Positions 17,731-26,809 of a stretch of DNA of 38,392 bases are shown here, piece by piece; positions within the stretch are counted from its first letter, which is position 1; each line of letters opens with the position of its first letter. Position numbers and translations under genes: made by a program. Origin of the DNA: an uncultured Photobacterium sp. (GTDB taxonomy: Bacteria > Pseudomonadota > Gammaproteobacteria > Enterobacterales > Vibrionaceae); the NCBI GenBank assembly GCA_947039525.1, contig CAMQZF010000003.1, positions 1 through 38,392 of the forward strand, in the 5' to 3' direction. The notes below the pieces were generated by a model. It was not told the origin of the DNA. It searched no databases and worked only from the letters and a program-made list of their open reading frames with translations.

Positions 17731-19449
17731 TTGATAAACCCTAAACAAGAGAAAGCTTGGCTTTTTTTTCAATCACTTCAGAGATGGCATGCAAAAAGTC
17801 TATTAGGGGATATTAGTGCAGGGGTGTCTGTTGCAGCGATTGCAATACCAGCTCAAATGGCGACAGCACACTTGGCTGGATTTCCTGCTATTGCAGGGAT
17901 TTATGCGTTTGTTGCGGCAGCCATTGGTTTTGCCATTTTAGGTGGTAATCGTTATATGTCGTGTGGGGCTGATTCAACAATTGCCCCCATTTTTGCGTCA
18001 AGTTTGTCTCTATATGCGGTGGCAGGAACAGAAAGTTACGTACAATTAGCGGGATTGTTATCTGTACTGGTCGGATTGGTGCTGCTGACAACTTATATTT
18101 TTAGATTAGGTTGGCTTGCAAGCTTATTATCTTATCCCGTTATTGTGGGTTTTTTGGCGGGGATCTCTTGCCATATTATTATTGGACAGTTGCCATCGAT
18201 ACTGGGTCTTGATGCGTCATCTCGGCATTTATTAGAGCTTTTATGGCGATTAATTGTGGCGTTACCACAAGCAAATATCCCCAGTGCATTAATTGGTGTT
18301 TGTGTTTTTGTTTTTACCGCTTTTTTTGCGAAAAAAGCTCCGCGGTTTCCTGCGGCTTTAATGGCATTAGTCATTAGTATGTTGGCGACATGGCTTGGAC
18401 ATTTATCCGATCATGGCGTGGCAACCTTATCGGATATCCATGCCGAGTTACCGGGTGTGGTGTTGTGGTCTCTGCCTTGGCATCAAGTGATCCACTTGTT
18501 TCCTTTGGCGTTGCTGATTGCCACGGTATGTATGATGCAAACTGCGGCAATTTCCAGTACAACGTTGGATCATCGAGCGAGTGTGGATAAGGACTTTGCG
18601 GGTATTGGTCTTGGCTGTATTTTTGCTGGGATGTGGGGGGCTTTTGCGACTAACTCGAGTCCAGCAAGAACGGTTATTACTAAGAATGCTGGCGGTACAA
18701 CGCAATTATCTGCCGTATTTGCTGCGTTATTATTGTTAGCTGTGGCGTTATGGGGGGGCAATGTTTTGCATTGGATCCCACACGCTGCATTAGCTGGCGT
18801 ATTAGTGTACGTCGGTTTGAGTATTTTTAAACTGAGTGAGATTAAGCGGATTTTTACGCAAAGTCGCACTGAGTTTTATTTGTGCATGGCGACGTTTTTC
18901 ATGATTTTGGTGTTTCGTATTGAAACCGGAGTCATGTTAGGGGTTGTCCTTTCCCTATTGCATGGGGTGTACATGATAGCTCGTCCCAACTGTGATGAGT
19001 TTATGCGTGTGAAAGGATCAAGTCATTGGGGTCATAATAGCCACAAACTTGACATGGAAGAATTGGAGAAAGTCGTGGTGCTGCACTTTTCAGCGCCGTT
19101 GTATTTCACCAATGTGGATTTTTTCTGTAATAAAATTTGTTCAATTAAAGAGAGCCGACCTGAGATATCACTGATAATTATTGAATGTAGTGGCATCATC
19201 GATCTTGATTTGACCGCGGCAGACAAAGTGAAACGATTGAATCACCAACTTGAAAAGCAAGAGGTGAAGATGGTGTTTGTTTGTGTGGAATCCCCAAGAA
19301 CCAAATCGATGGCCAAAAGTACGCAGCTGTTTCAAGCCATTAAACAAGAAAGTGGTTTTTACAGTGTTCAACATGCTATTGACTCCCTGTTGCCAGCACA
19401 ATCGCAAGCAATCAGGGATTATCGTGTATCGGTAGATTCGAGCTTGTGA
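17731..19449 (+). CDS. SulP family anion transporter with STAS domain (first of tandem pair)
   Basis: 572 residues. The N-terminal transporter domain has about 12-14 membrane segments, beginning with the family's GDISAGVSVAAIAIPAQMATA. It includes GADSTIAPIFASSL, SYPVIVGFLAGIS and NSSPARTVITKNAGGTTQLSAVF. A C-terminal STAS domain (about 445-560) includes VVLHFSAPLYFTNVDFF and ECSGIIDLDLTAADK. SulP proteins import sulfate, bicarbonate or other anions with H+ or Na+; the substrate cannot be read here. The start codon is TTG at 17731. A stop lies two codons upstream and the next ATG is inside helix 1, while the paralogue's start aligns here, so TTG is strongly favoured. GAGG precedes it by about 10 nt. 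It shares much identity with the next gene. Confidence 0.9.
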   Translation: MINPKQEKAWLFFQSLQRWHAKSLLGDISAGVSVAAIAIPAQMATAHLAGFPAIAGIYAFVAAAIGFAILGGNRYMSCGADSTIAPIFASSLSLYAVAGTESYVQLAGLLSVLVGLVLLTTYIFRLGWLASLLSYPVIVGFLAGISCHIIIGQLPSILGLDASSRHLLELLWRLIVALPQANIPSALIGVCVFVFTAFFAKKAPRFPAALMALVISMLATWLGHLSDHGVATLSDIHAELPGVVLWSLPWHQVIHLFPLALLIATVCMMQTAAISSTTLDHRASVDKDFAGIGLGCIFAGMWGAFATNSSPARTVITKNAGGTTQLSAVFAALLLLAVALWGGNVLHWIPHAALAGVLVYVGLSIFKLSEIKRIFTQSRTEFYLCMATFFMILVFRIETGVMLGVVLSLLHGVYMIARPNCDEFMRVKGSSHWGHNSHKLDMEELEKVVVLHFSAPLYFTNVDFFCNKICSIKESRPEISLIIIECSGIIDLDLTAADKVKRLNHQLEKQEVKMVFVCVESPRTKSMAKSTQLFQAIKQESGFYSVQHAIDSLLPAQSQAIRDYRVSVDSSL

Positions 19450-19536
19450 CGCCTAGGGCACATTAGTTCGGCACGCCAATTGAGACATAATTAAAATAGA
19501 TTATGACAAAATATTTGATGTTAGAGGGTAGATGCA

Positions 19537-21228
19537 ATGTCATCGAAATCGGTTAAATCAAAGCCTTGGATTTTTTTCCAGTCCTTTCGTCACTGGCAGT
19601 TTAGCTATCTTTCTGGTGATGTGGCAGCTGGATTATCATTAGCGGCAATTTCCATACCGGAACAGATGGCAACGGCTCACCTTGCAGGAATGCCTGTTAT
19701 GACGGGTATTTTTGCCTTCATTGCTGCGGCGTTAGGTTTTGCAATCTTTGGTGCGAATCGTTACTTATCTACAGGTGCGGATTCTACCATTGCGCCAATT
19801 TTTGCATCCAGTCTTGTGCTGTTTGCGCTGCCTGAATCACACGCTTATATCCAATATGCTGCTTTATTGGCCATATTGGTTGGTGCGATTTTAGTGATTG
19901 CCTATTGGTGTCGTTTAGGATGGTTGGCCTATTTGCTTTCTTACCCAGTAACGATTGGATTTATGGCGGGTATTTCTTGTCATATCATCATTGCGCAATT
20001 GCCACTGATTTTTGATATTCATGTGACAACATCTGAAAACTTACCAAAGTTGTGGCAAATCATCTCGCATTTGAATGAGTTGAATCCGGTCACTACGGCG
20101 ATTGGTTTGTGTGTGTTTGGTTTGATTGCCTTTACGTCTTGGCGTAAGTCTCACATGCCATCAGCATTGATTGGTTTGGCTGTCAGTATTTTCTTAACTT
20201 GGTATTGTCATCTTCCACAATACGGAGTGAGTACATTAACTGCGATTCATGCGACTTTGCCATCCATTGATTTGTTGTCATTGCCTTGGCATGAGATTCC
20301 AAAGTTATTGCCATTGGCTTTCTTGATTGCGATTGTGTGTGTTATGCAGACGGCGGCGATTTCGCGCAGTACTCAAGAATCGACTTCCTCTTTGGATAAA
20401 GATTTCGCGGGTATTGGTTTAGGATGTATGTTCTCTGGGGCCATTGGTTGTTTTCCTATTAACTCAAGTCCACCACGGACTATGATCGTGAAAGCGGGCG
20501 GTGGTCGCTCACAGCTATCAGCATTAGTTGCAGCTGCCGTTTTGCTTGTTGTTGCCCTATTTGGTGGTCAAGTATTGCAATACGTACCACATGCAGCGTT
20601 AGCAGGCGTCTTGGTTTACATCGGATTCAGTATTTTTAAATACAAAGAAATTAAACGTATTTATCAACAAAGTCGCGATGAATTCTTTTTGTGTATTGCT
20701 ACGTTCGTTATGATTTTATTATTCCGTATCGAAATTGGTGTTTTGATTGGTATTATTCTGTCATTACTTAATGTTATTTACAGCATTGCTCGCCCTCATT
20801 ACTATGAGTTAAAGCGTGTTCGTGGCACGGACAACTGGGCACAATTATCACCATCACCTGCAAGTGATTTAGAGCGTTTAGACAAAGTAGGCGTGTTTCA
20901 CTTCTCTGGTCCTTTGAATTTTACCAATGCGGATTATTTTTGTAATAAAATTGAAGGTTTGATTGTTGAGCGACCACAGATTTCCTTAATGGTGATTGAG
21001 TGCAGTAAAATCATTAACTTAGATTTGACTGCTGCTGACCGTTTACGGAAGTTAGTGGGTGATTTGCATCGCCAAGAAGTGGATATTGCGTTTGTGAACT
21101 TTAACGCTTATCGGGCTAAGAAGATGGCACAAAGTACGGAACTGTTTAAGATATTAAAACACGTGACGGTCTTTGGTACGGTACATCAGGCAATTGATAC
21201 ATTAATGCCAGACGCAAAACCGTTTTAA
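19537..21228 (+). CDS. SulP family anion transporter with STAS domain (second of tandem pair)
   Basis: 563 residues. It aligns without large gaps to the preceding gene, from PWIFFQSFRHWQFSYLSGDVAAG to the STAS domain VGVFHFSGPLNFTNADYF, ECSKIINLDLTAADR. Differences include AIPAQ to SIPEQ in the first helix and SPARTV to SPPRTM in the anion-site region, so the two may differ in substrate. The ATG at 19537 has AGAGGG about 11 nt upstream. The 87-bp gap has no terminator, so the pair is probably co-transcribed; a strong terminator follows this gene. The duplication is diverged, hence not recent. Confidence 0.92.
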   Translation: MSSKSVKSKPWIFFQSFRHWQFSYLSGDVAAGLSLAAISIPEQMATAHLAGMPVMTGIFAFIAAALGFAIFGANRYLSTGADSTIAPIFASSLVLFALPESHAYIQYAALLAILVGAILVIAYWCRLGWLAYLLSYPVTIGFMAGISCHIIIAQLPLIFDIHVTTSENLPKLWQIISHLNELNPVTTAIGLCVFGLIAFTSWRKSHMPSALIGLAVSIFLTWYCHLPQYGVSTLTAIHATLPSIDLLSLPWHEIPKLLPLAFLIAIVCVMQTAAISRSTQESTSSLDKDFAGIGLGCMFSGAIGCFPINSSPPRTMIVKAGGGRSQLSALVAAAVLLVVALFGGQVLQYVPHAALAGVLVYIGFSIFKYKEIKRIYQQSRDEFFLCIATFVMILLFRIEIGVLIGIILSLLNVIYSIARPHYYELKRVRGTDNWAQLSPSPASDLERLDKVGVFHFSGPLNFTNADYFCNKIEGLIVERPQISLMVIECSKIINLDLTAADRLRKLVGDLHRQEVDIAFVNFNAYRAKKMAQSTELFKILKHVTVFGTVHQAIDTLMPDAKPF

Positions 21229-21243
21229 GTTTGATTTCCAATG

Positions 21244-21274
21244 AAAAAAGCCTTGCTTAGCAAGGCTTTTTTTT
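21244..21274 (+). terminator. Terminator of the SulP pair
   Basis: AGCCTTGC/GCAAGGCT, an 8-bp stem with a 3-nt loop, is flanked by A6 and T8. Confidence 0.93.
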
Positions 21275-21397
21275 GTCTGCGATTTATGACATTCATTTGA
21301 AATGGAAAAACAGATTTTATGAAATAAGGTTTTCTTTTTGAGTGACTTTCTCTACTCTGAGCATCGATCAGAACGATATGAGTTTAAAGGACAAATA

Positions 21398-21760
21398 ATG
21401 AAAAAGTATTGGAATTATTACATTCAAGTTTTAAAGCAATACGCTAATTTCAAAGGGCGAGCAGCACGAACCGAATATTGGAGTTTCTTTGTCATCAACT
21501 TGCTCATGGGCTTTGTTATGGGTGGGTTGGATATGGTGGTGCATACTTCCCAGTTTTTTGATGGTGGTGGTTTATTAGCAACCATTTATTCTTTTGGTGT
21601 ATTGATTCCGAACCTTGCTGTTGCAGCACGTCGTTTACATGACACAAACCGTAGTGGATGGTGGTTATTGATTGGTTGTATTCCTGTATTAGGTATCCTT
21701 GTTTTGCTGTATTTCTTTTTCAAACCAAGTCAATCTGGAAAAAATCAGTTTGGATCATAA
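21398..21760 (+). CDS. DUF805 family inner-membrane protein
   Basis: The ATG at 21398 is preferred over the track start because AAAGGACAAATA precedes it and MKKYWNYYIQVLKQYANFKGRAARTEYW is the normal DUF805 start. The 120-residue product has three or four membrane helices and the family motifs GRAARTEYWSFF, AARRLHDTNRSGWWLL and LGILVLLYFFFKPSQSG, as in E. coli YhaH/YhaI. The function is unknown. It stands alone between two terminators. Confidence 0.92.
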   Translation: MKKYWNYYIQVLKQYANFKGRAARTEYWSFFVINLLMGFVMGGLDMVVHTSQFFDGGGLLATIYSFGVLIPNLAVAARRLHDTNRSGWWLLIGCIPVLGILVLLYFFFKPSQSGKNQFGS

Positions 21761-21810
21761 CCGACAGCATAAATTAGTGTTGTGATGATGTCATGATGGT
21801 GACAATGCAG

Positions 21811-21842
21811 AAATGGCAACTTAATTTGTTGCCATTTTTTAT
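21811..21842 (+). terminator. Terminator of the DUF805 gene
   Basis: AAATGGCAAC/GTTGCCATTT, a 10-bp stem with a 7-nt loop and a following T run, lies about 50 bp past the stop. Confidence 0.9.
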
Positions 21843-22546
21843 TATTATCAATAAGACGAAGACGGCCCTGATTTTTTCATTGTCGTACGGTATTAAGGGC
21901 TATCGCTTAGATTCGAGTAGGTGAAAGCAATTCAATATATAAATAGCATTGTCTGCCTAAGGATCGAAATGCTTAATGATTGGGCGATCTTGTATTGAGT
22001 CTTTGCTCTTGGTTAACAGGGCTTAAAATGTGTTTTAAAGAAAACAATATACGTTTTCTAACGGCTATCATCTAACCTTAGACTCTATCGATACGATTAA
22101 TATTTTGAATTTTTAAGCATGATCTTTTTTCTGCTTATTTTGTTATAAAAAATATTGTGTGTGTTAAAAACACATTGATGATGAGTTTTTTTCTTACTTA
22201 TTGTGATAAAGCACCTATTTTTAATCTTTATATTTCTATAAGGAATGTTTTATTGTTATTAATGCTGGTATTAAACCTTTATTTTAATGTGGATTAATCG
22301 TTTGCTACTTTTATTAAAATAAAAGTTATTAATCACTATATAAGTAATGAAATATGATCTTGGTAAATAAATTAAATTTAAAAATTTCAAATAAAAACAT
22401 AGAGTTATTTTTTTATTGTAACTTTACCTATCTAATTGATAGGCATAATCGTTTTCCTCTTATTTTTTGAAATGATACTATCCTGACCAACAAACATTCA
22501 TTGCTCTACTCGAATTCTTCGATTGGCGTAATAAAGGAAGTATCCA
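21843..22546. other. Long non-coding region upstream of zwf
   Basis: About 700 bp without a supported gene, strongly AT-rich from about 22080 onwards. It must hold the zwf promoter. CCTATCTAATTGATAGG (22427-22443) is a 6-bp inverted repeat with a 5-bp spacer that could be an operator. A long leader or a small RNA is possible; I cannot identify one. No ORF of useful size is open on either strand. Confidence 0.5.
22427..22443. promoter_or_regulatory. Inverted repeat in the zwf upstream region (possible operator)
   Basis: CCTATC-TAATT-GATAGG is a perfect 6-bp dyad about 105 bp before the zwf start, near AT-rich promoter-like sequence (TGATACTAT at about 22471). The binding protein is unknown. 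Confidence 0.35.
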
Positions 22547-24041
22547 ATGGCTAAACCAGAAAATAATAGCATCGTCATTTTTGGTGCATCAGGCGATTTA
22601 ACGCATCGCAAGTTGATTCCTGCTTTTTATCATTTGTACGCCAACGGTATGTTACCCGATGATTTCGCGATTTTGGGCGTTAGCCGTACTGAATACAGCG
22701 ATCAAGGGTTTCGTGATCGTTTAAAAGAAATTTTGACTGCCAGTGAAGAGGTGGATCAAGCCATTCTTGAAAAATTCAGCGCGCATTTGTATTACCAGCC
22801 TTTAAATACGTCTGATCCAGAAGAATACGCGGTATTAACCGAACGTTTAGCGCAATTGGATGAGACACATAAAACCAATGGCAATACGGTCTTTTATTTA
22901 GCAACCTAGTTTATACGGTGTCATTCCCCGTTGTTTAGGTTTGCAAGGCTTAAGCGATGAAACTCAAGGTTGGAAACGCTTAATCGTTGAAAAGCCGTTT
23001 GGTTATGACTTAGCGTCAGCGCGCTTATTGGATGAACAAATTCACGCGCATTTCCAAGAACATCAGATTTACCGTATTGACCACTACTTGGGTAAAGAAA
23101 CGGTTCAAAACCTATTGGTATTCCGTTTCTCTAATGGCATGTTTGAGCCATTGTGGAACCGTAATTACATCGAATACGTTGAAATCACAGGCGCAGAGCA
23201 CTTAGGTGTGGAAGAGCGTGGTGGTTATTACGATGGCGCAGGCGCAATGCGCGACATGTTCCAAAACCATTTATTGCAAGTGCTTTCAATGGTTGCCATG
23301 GAGCCGCCAGCGGTCATTAATGCGGATTCTATGCGTGATGAAGTGGTGAAAGTGATGCAAAGCTTCCAGCCGCTGAGCGAAAAAAATATCGAAGAAAACT
23401 TGATTTTAGGTCAGTACACTGAATCAACAGTTCGCGGTAAGCACATGCCGAGTTACCGTGATGAACACGGAGTCGCAGACGATTCTCGCACTGAAACCTA
23501 TGTGGGTTTAAAAATGTTTATCGATAACTGGCGTTGGAATGGCGTGCCATTTTATGTCCGCAGTGGTAAGCGTTTACCCACTCGTGTGACCGAAGTTGTG
23601 ATTCATTTTAAAAAGACACCACACCCTGTTTTTGGTAAAGATGCGCCAGCGAACAAATTAATTTTGCGTATCCAACCAGATGAAGGGATTTTGATGAAGT
23701 TTGGTTTGAAAAAACCAGGTGCAGGCTTTGAATCTCAAGAAGTATCAATGAACTTCCATTATGGTGATTTGGCAGAAACCAATATGCTAACCGCTTATGA
23801 GCGTTTATTGTTAGATTCCATTAAAGGTGATGCGACGTTATTTGCGCGTACTGATGCTGTAGAAGCTTGCTGGCAGTTTGTACAACCGATTTTAGATTAC
23901 AAAGCGGATCCAAAAGCGTTATACGGTTATGCCTGTGGTACATGGGGACCGAAAGAAGCGGATGAAATGCTGGCTCGTGATGGACGAGAATGGCGTTTTC
24001 CATGCAAAAACTTGGCTGATACGGATTATTGCGAGTTATAA
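22547..24041 (+). pseudogene. zwf: Glucose-6-phosphate 1-dehydrogenase, frameshifted
   Basis: Two ORFs (22547-22909 and from 22941) are parts of one Zwf. The first gives NSIVIFGASGDLTHRKLIPAF (NADP-binding GASGDL) and ends FYLAT then TAG at 22907. The second continues [25 protein letters not shown] with the catalytic RIDHYLGKE and ends [14 protein letters not shown]. Vibrio Zwf reads FYLATPPSLY...IP here. The DNA ACC-TAGTTTATAC needs five extra bases (CCNCC) between 22906 and 22907 to read T-PP-SLY. Restoring them gives 499 residues, the normal length, so a 5-nt deletion between two ACC copies explains the break. The enzyme would make 6-phosphogluconolactone and NADPH. The rest of the frame is intact, so either the mutation is recent or it is a sequencing error. 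Confidence 0.9.
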
Positions 24042-24042
24042 C

Positions 24043-24759
24043 ATGATTAATTTTACCCGATTTGATACCCCGAATGATGTGGTTGTGGCGTTAGCTGAAA
24101 GCATAAAAACTTACAGTGATTTGAATCGCCCTGTGCACATTTCATTATCGGGAGGCAGTACACCAAAGTTATTATTTAAAGTGTTAGCACAAGCGCCTTA
24201 TGCAGAACAAATCCAATGGAAAAATCTGCATTTTTGGTGGGGTGATGAACGCTGTGTTGCACCGGATGACGCTGAGAGCAACTACGGACAAGCCGCTGAG
24301 ATTTTATTCTCTCATATTGAGATTCCAGCAGAAAACATTCACCGCATCATCGGTGAGAATAATCCTGAGCAAGAAGCACAACGATTTGCTCAAGAGATGA
24401 AAGAAACGATTCCAATGGTTTCTGGTTTTCCTCAATTTGATTGGATTTTATTAGGCATGGGTGAAGACGGCCATACGGCGTCTTTATTCCCGAATCAAAC
24501 AGATTTCACAACAAACAAATTTGCGATTGTGGCGATTCAGCCACAATCTGGGCAGCAACGTGTTTCTAAGAGTGCACGTTTGATTGAAAATGCCCTGCGT
24601 ATTACCTATTTAGTGTTAGGTGATAGCAAAGCAACCTTATTAAAAGAAATAAATGACAATGCCTCTGAATCTTTGCCTTATCCTGCGGCAAAAATTCAGT
24701 CTCAAATAGGCATTACAGAATGGTTTTTAGATTCTGCCGCGGCAAAAGCGTTGGCATAA
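24043..24759 (+). CDS. pgl: 6-phosphogluconolactonase
   Basis: The start is set at the ATG at 24043, one base after the zwf stop; the track's 5' extension overlaps zwf in another frame. The 238-residue protein carries the Pgl/NagB-type motifs HISLSGGSTPKLLF, WWGDERCVAPDDAESNYG and LLGMGEDGHTASLFP (catalytic His in DGHTASLF). It hydrolyses 6-phosphogluconolactone to 6-phosphogluconate in the cytoplasm, the second step of the oxidative pentose phosphate pathway. The tight spacing suggests translational coupling to zwf, so the zwf stop at 22907 could lower its expression by polarity. Confidence 0.95.
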   Translation: MINFTRFDTPNDVVVALAESIKTYSDLNRPVHISLSGGSTPKLLFKVLAQAPYAEQIQWKNLHFWWGDERCVAPDDAESNYGQAAEILFSHIEIPAENIHRIIGENNPEQEAQRFAQEMKETIPMVSGFPQFDWILLGMGEDGHTASLFPNQTDFTTNKFAIVAIQPQSGQQRVSKSARLIENALRITYLVLGDSKATLLKEINDNASESLPYPAAKIQSQIGITEWFLDSAAAKALA

Positions 24760-24770
24760 AGGAGTTAGTT

Positions 24771-26219
24771 ATGAAAGGTGATATCGGCGTAATTGGTTTG
24801 GCGGTAATGGGTCAAAACCTAATTTTAAACATGAATGATCACGGCTTTAAAGTGGTTGCGTACAACCGTACTACTTCAAAAGTAGACGAGTTTCTAGAAG
24901 GCGCAGCAAAAGGCACGAACATTGTTGGTGCTCACTCTTTGGAAGAGCTTGTATCGAATCTTGAATCACCACGTAAAATCATGCTGATGGTACGTGCAGG
25001 TGATGTAGTCGATGCTTTCATCAATCAATTAGTTCCTCTATTAGACAAGGGCGACATCATCATTGATGGTGGTAACTCTAACTACCCAGATACTAACCGT
25101 CGTGTGGCTGAATTGCGTGAAAAAGGCATTCGCTATGTGGGTGCGGGTGTATCTGGCGGTGAAGAAGGCGCACGTTTTGGACCTTCAATCATGCCAGGTG
25201 GCGATAAAGAAGCATGGGAATTTGTAAAGCCTATTTTCCAAGGCATCTCAGCAAAAACCGCTGAAAATGAAGCGTGTTGTGACTGGGTTGGTAAAGATGG
25301 CGCAGGTCACTTTGTGAAAATGGTTCACAATGGCATCGAATACGGTGACATGCAGTTAATCAGTGAAGCATACCAATTCATGAACGATGGCTTGGGTTTA
25401 TCTCACGATGCAATGCAAGATATCTTTAAAGCGTGGAACACCACAGAGTTAGACAGCTACTTAGTTGAAATTACCGCTGACATTTTGGGTTACAAAGACG
25501 AAGATGGCGCACCTTTATTGGATAAAATCCTAGACAGCGCTGGTCAAAAGGGTACAGGTAAGTGGACAGGTATTAATGCACTTGATATGGGCATTCCATT
25601 AACCTTGATCACTGACTCTGTATTTGCTCGTTGTCTATCGTCATTAAAAGATCAACGTGTTGCCGCTGAAGCGTTATTTGATAAGAAATTGGGTGATATC
25701 GACGGCGATAAGATGGAGTGGGTTGAAGCATTGCGTCAAGCGCTATTGGCTTCAAAAATTATCTCTTACGCACAAGGTTTCATGTTGATTCGTCAAGCGT
25801 CAGAAGATTACAACTGGGAATTAAACTACGGTAACGTTGCACTTATGTGGCGTGGTGGCTGTATTATCCGCAGTGCATTCCTAGGTAATATTCGTGATGC
25901 GTACGCAACGAACGGTGATTTGCAATTCTTAGGCTCAGATCCTTACTTTAAAGCGATTTTAGATGAGTGCATGAGCGCATGGCGTAAAGTGGTGTCTAAG
26001 TCATTCGAAATTGGTTTACCAATGCCATGTATGTCTTCAGCATTAACCTTTTTAGATGGTTACACAACCGCACGTTTGCCTGCAAACATGATTCAAGCAC
26101 AACGTGATTACTTTGGTGCGCACACTTATGAGCGCATTGACCAGCCACGTGGCGAACACTTCCACACAAACTGGACAGGTAAAGGCGGCAATACTGCATC
26201 AACAACGTACGATGTATAA
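24771..26219 (+). CDS. gnd: 6-phosphogluconate dehydrogenase, decarboxylating
   Basis: The ATG at 24771 has a strong AAAGGAG just upstream, so the 17 extra residues in the ORF track are discarded. At 482 residues it is of normal length. Motifs: the NADP fold GVIGLAVMGQNLILNMND, IIDGGNSNYPDTNRR, GAGVSGGEEGARFGPSIMPGG, the catalytic FVKMVHNGIEYGDMQ and the C-terminal GGNTASTTYDV. It oxidises 6-phosphogluconate to ribulose 5-phosphate, CO2 and NADPH. Last gene of zwf-pgl-gnd, 11 bp after pgl, followed by a strong terminator. Confidence 0.97.
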   Translation: MKGDIGVIGLAVMGQNLILNMNDHGFKVVAYNRTTSKVDEFLEGAAKGTNIVGAHSLEELVSNLESPRKIMLMVRAGDVVDAFINQLVPLLDKGDIIIDGGNSNYPDTNRRVAELREKGIRYVGAGVSGGEEGARFGPSIMPGGDKEAWEFVKPIFQGISAKTAENEACCDWVGKDGAGHFVKMVHNGIEYGDMQLISEAYQFMNDGLGLSHDAMQDIFKAWNTTELDSYLVEITADILGYKDEDGAPLLDKILDSAGQKGTGKWTGINALDMGIPLTLITDSVFARCLSSLKDQRVAAEALFDKKLGDIDGDKMEWVEALRQALLASKIISYAQGFMLIRQASEDYNWELNYGNVALMWRGGCIIRSAFLGNIRDAYATNGDLQFLGSDPYFKAILDECMSAWRKVVSKSFEIGLPMPCMSSALTFLDGYTTARLPANMIQAQRDYFGAHTYERIDQPRGEHFHTNWTGKGGNTASTTYDV

Positions 26220-26244
26220 TTCGCTTTCTTTATTCGATTGAAAT

Positions 26245-26275
26245 GAAAAGCCCTCCGATTAGGAGGGCTTTTTTT
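26245..26275 (+). terminator. Terminator of zwf-pgl-gnd
   Basis: AGCCCTCC/GGAGGGCT, an 8-bp GC-rich stem with a 5-nt loop and seven T residues, 30 bp after the gnd stop. Confidence 0.95.
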
Positions 26276-26305
26276 ATGCTCTGATTTTCAATAAGATTGA
26301 AGTGC

Positions 26306-26809
26306 TTATGATGCTGAACTGGCGTTATCACTTGGACAAATCGCTGCCGTGAGTTGTTGATTAACTGAGTAAAAATTATTAATGTTCGATTTCACTAAGA
26401 ATTGTGCTGCTTGGTAAGGTGAAACGGGCTTACATTGGAAGTTTGGAAAGTAAGTCTTAATTGCAGCCAAACAATAGCCCGCTCGGAGCGTATCCGCTTG
26501 TGATGCCGTTAAAAACGACAGAAATTGTGGCTTACCTTCGGCATTGTAAATGGATAAGTAATCTTGACAGGAAATCTGTAAATACAGCATTTCTTTTTGT
26601 TGATTCTTCGCCACTGCCGCCCCACGAATTTTCATCTCTTTGATGGCTTCTGGTTTATCTGTTGTGATGAATTGCATGTGTGAAATAGTAGGATCAGAAT
26701 CCGTATTGTTTGGATCTTGCGCTTGATGTGTGGCGATATTCGGGTGCGCGAATGCTGAAAAGGACATTAAACCCGCAATAAGAGTAAAGGCCAGTGAAAG
26801 GGTTTTCAT
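26306..26809 (-). CDS. Small secreted four-cysteine protein, possibly Rap1a/Tai-like
   Basis: The ATG at 26809 is chosen (AGAGGA 9 nt upstream, followed directly by a signal peptide MKTLSLAFTLIAGLMSFSAFA|H), giving 167 residues. The mature part has four Cys: ISCQDYLSIY, AGYCLAAIK, NFQCKPVS and AAICPS. The order Cys...GYC...CxP...amphipathic helix...CP resembles the Rap1a/Tai domain (PF18602), known from periplasmic type VI immunity proteins and from many proteins of unknown role. I infer this by eye only; the sequence has diverged and could be unrelated. Its ATG overlaps the TGA of the preceding membrane gene (ATGA), so translation is coupled. No effector gene is nearby. Confidence 0.75.
   Translation of the reverse strand: MKTLSLAFTLIAGLMSFSAFAHPNIATHQAQDPNNTDSDPTISHMQFITTDKPEAIKEMKIRGAAVAKNQQKEMLYLQISCQDYLSIYNAEGKPQFLSFLTASQADTLRAGYCLAAIKTYFPNFQCKPVSPYQAAQFLVKSNINNFYSVNQQLTAAICPSDNASSAS

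Noticed and set aside
18448-18869. Minus-strand ORFs within the first SulP gene
   Set aside because: Several overlapping antisense ORFs in the same stretch reflect codon bias of the sense gene; none has a start signal or known motif.
17731-21228. Recent duplication or assembly artefact for the SulP pair
   Set aside because: The two copies differ throughout at protein and DNA level, so this is an old tandem duplication.
22941-24041. Second zwf ORF as an independent gene starting at TTG
   Set aside because: It begins in the middle of the Zwf fold with no ribosome site and continues the first ORF exactly once five bases are restored.
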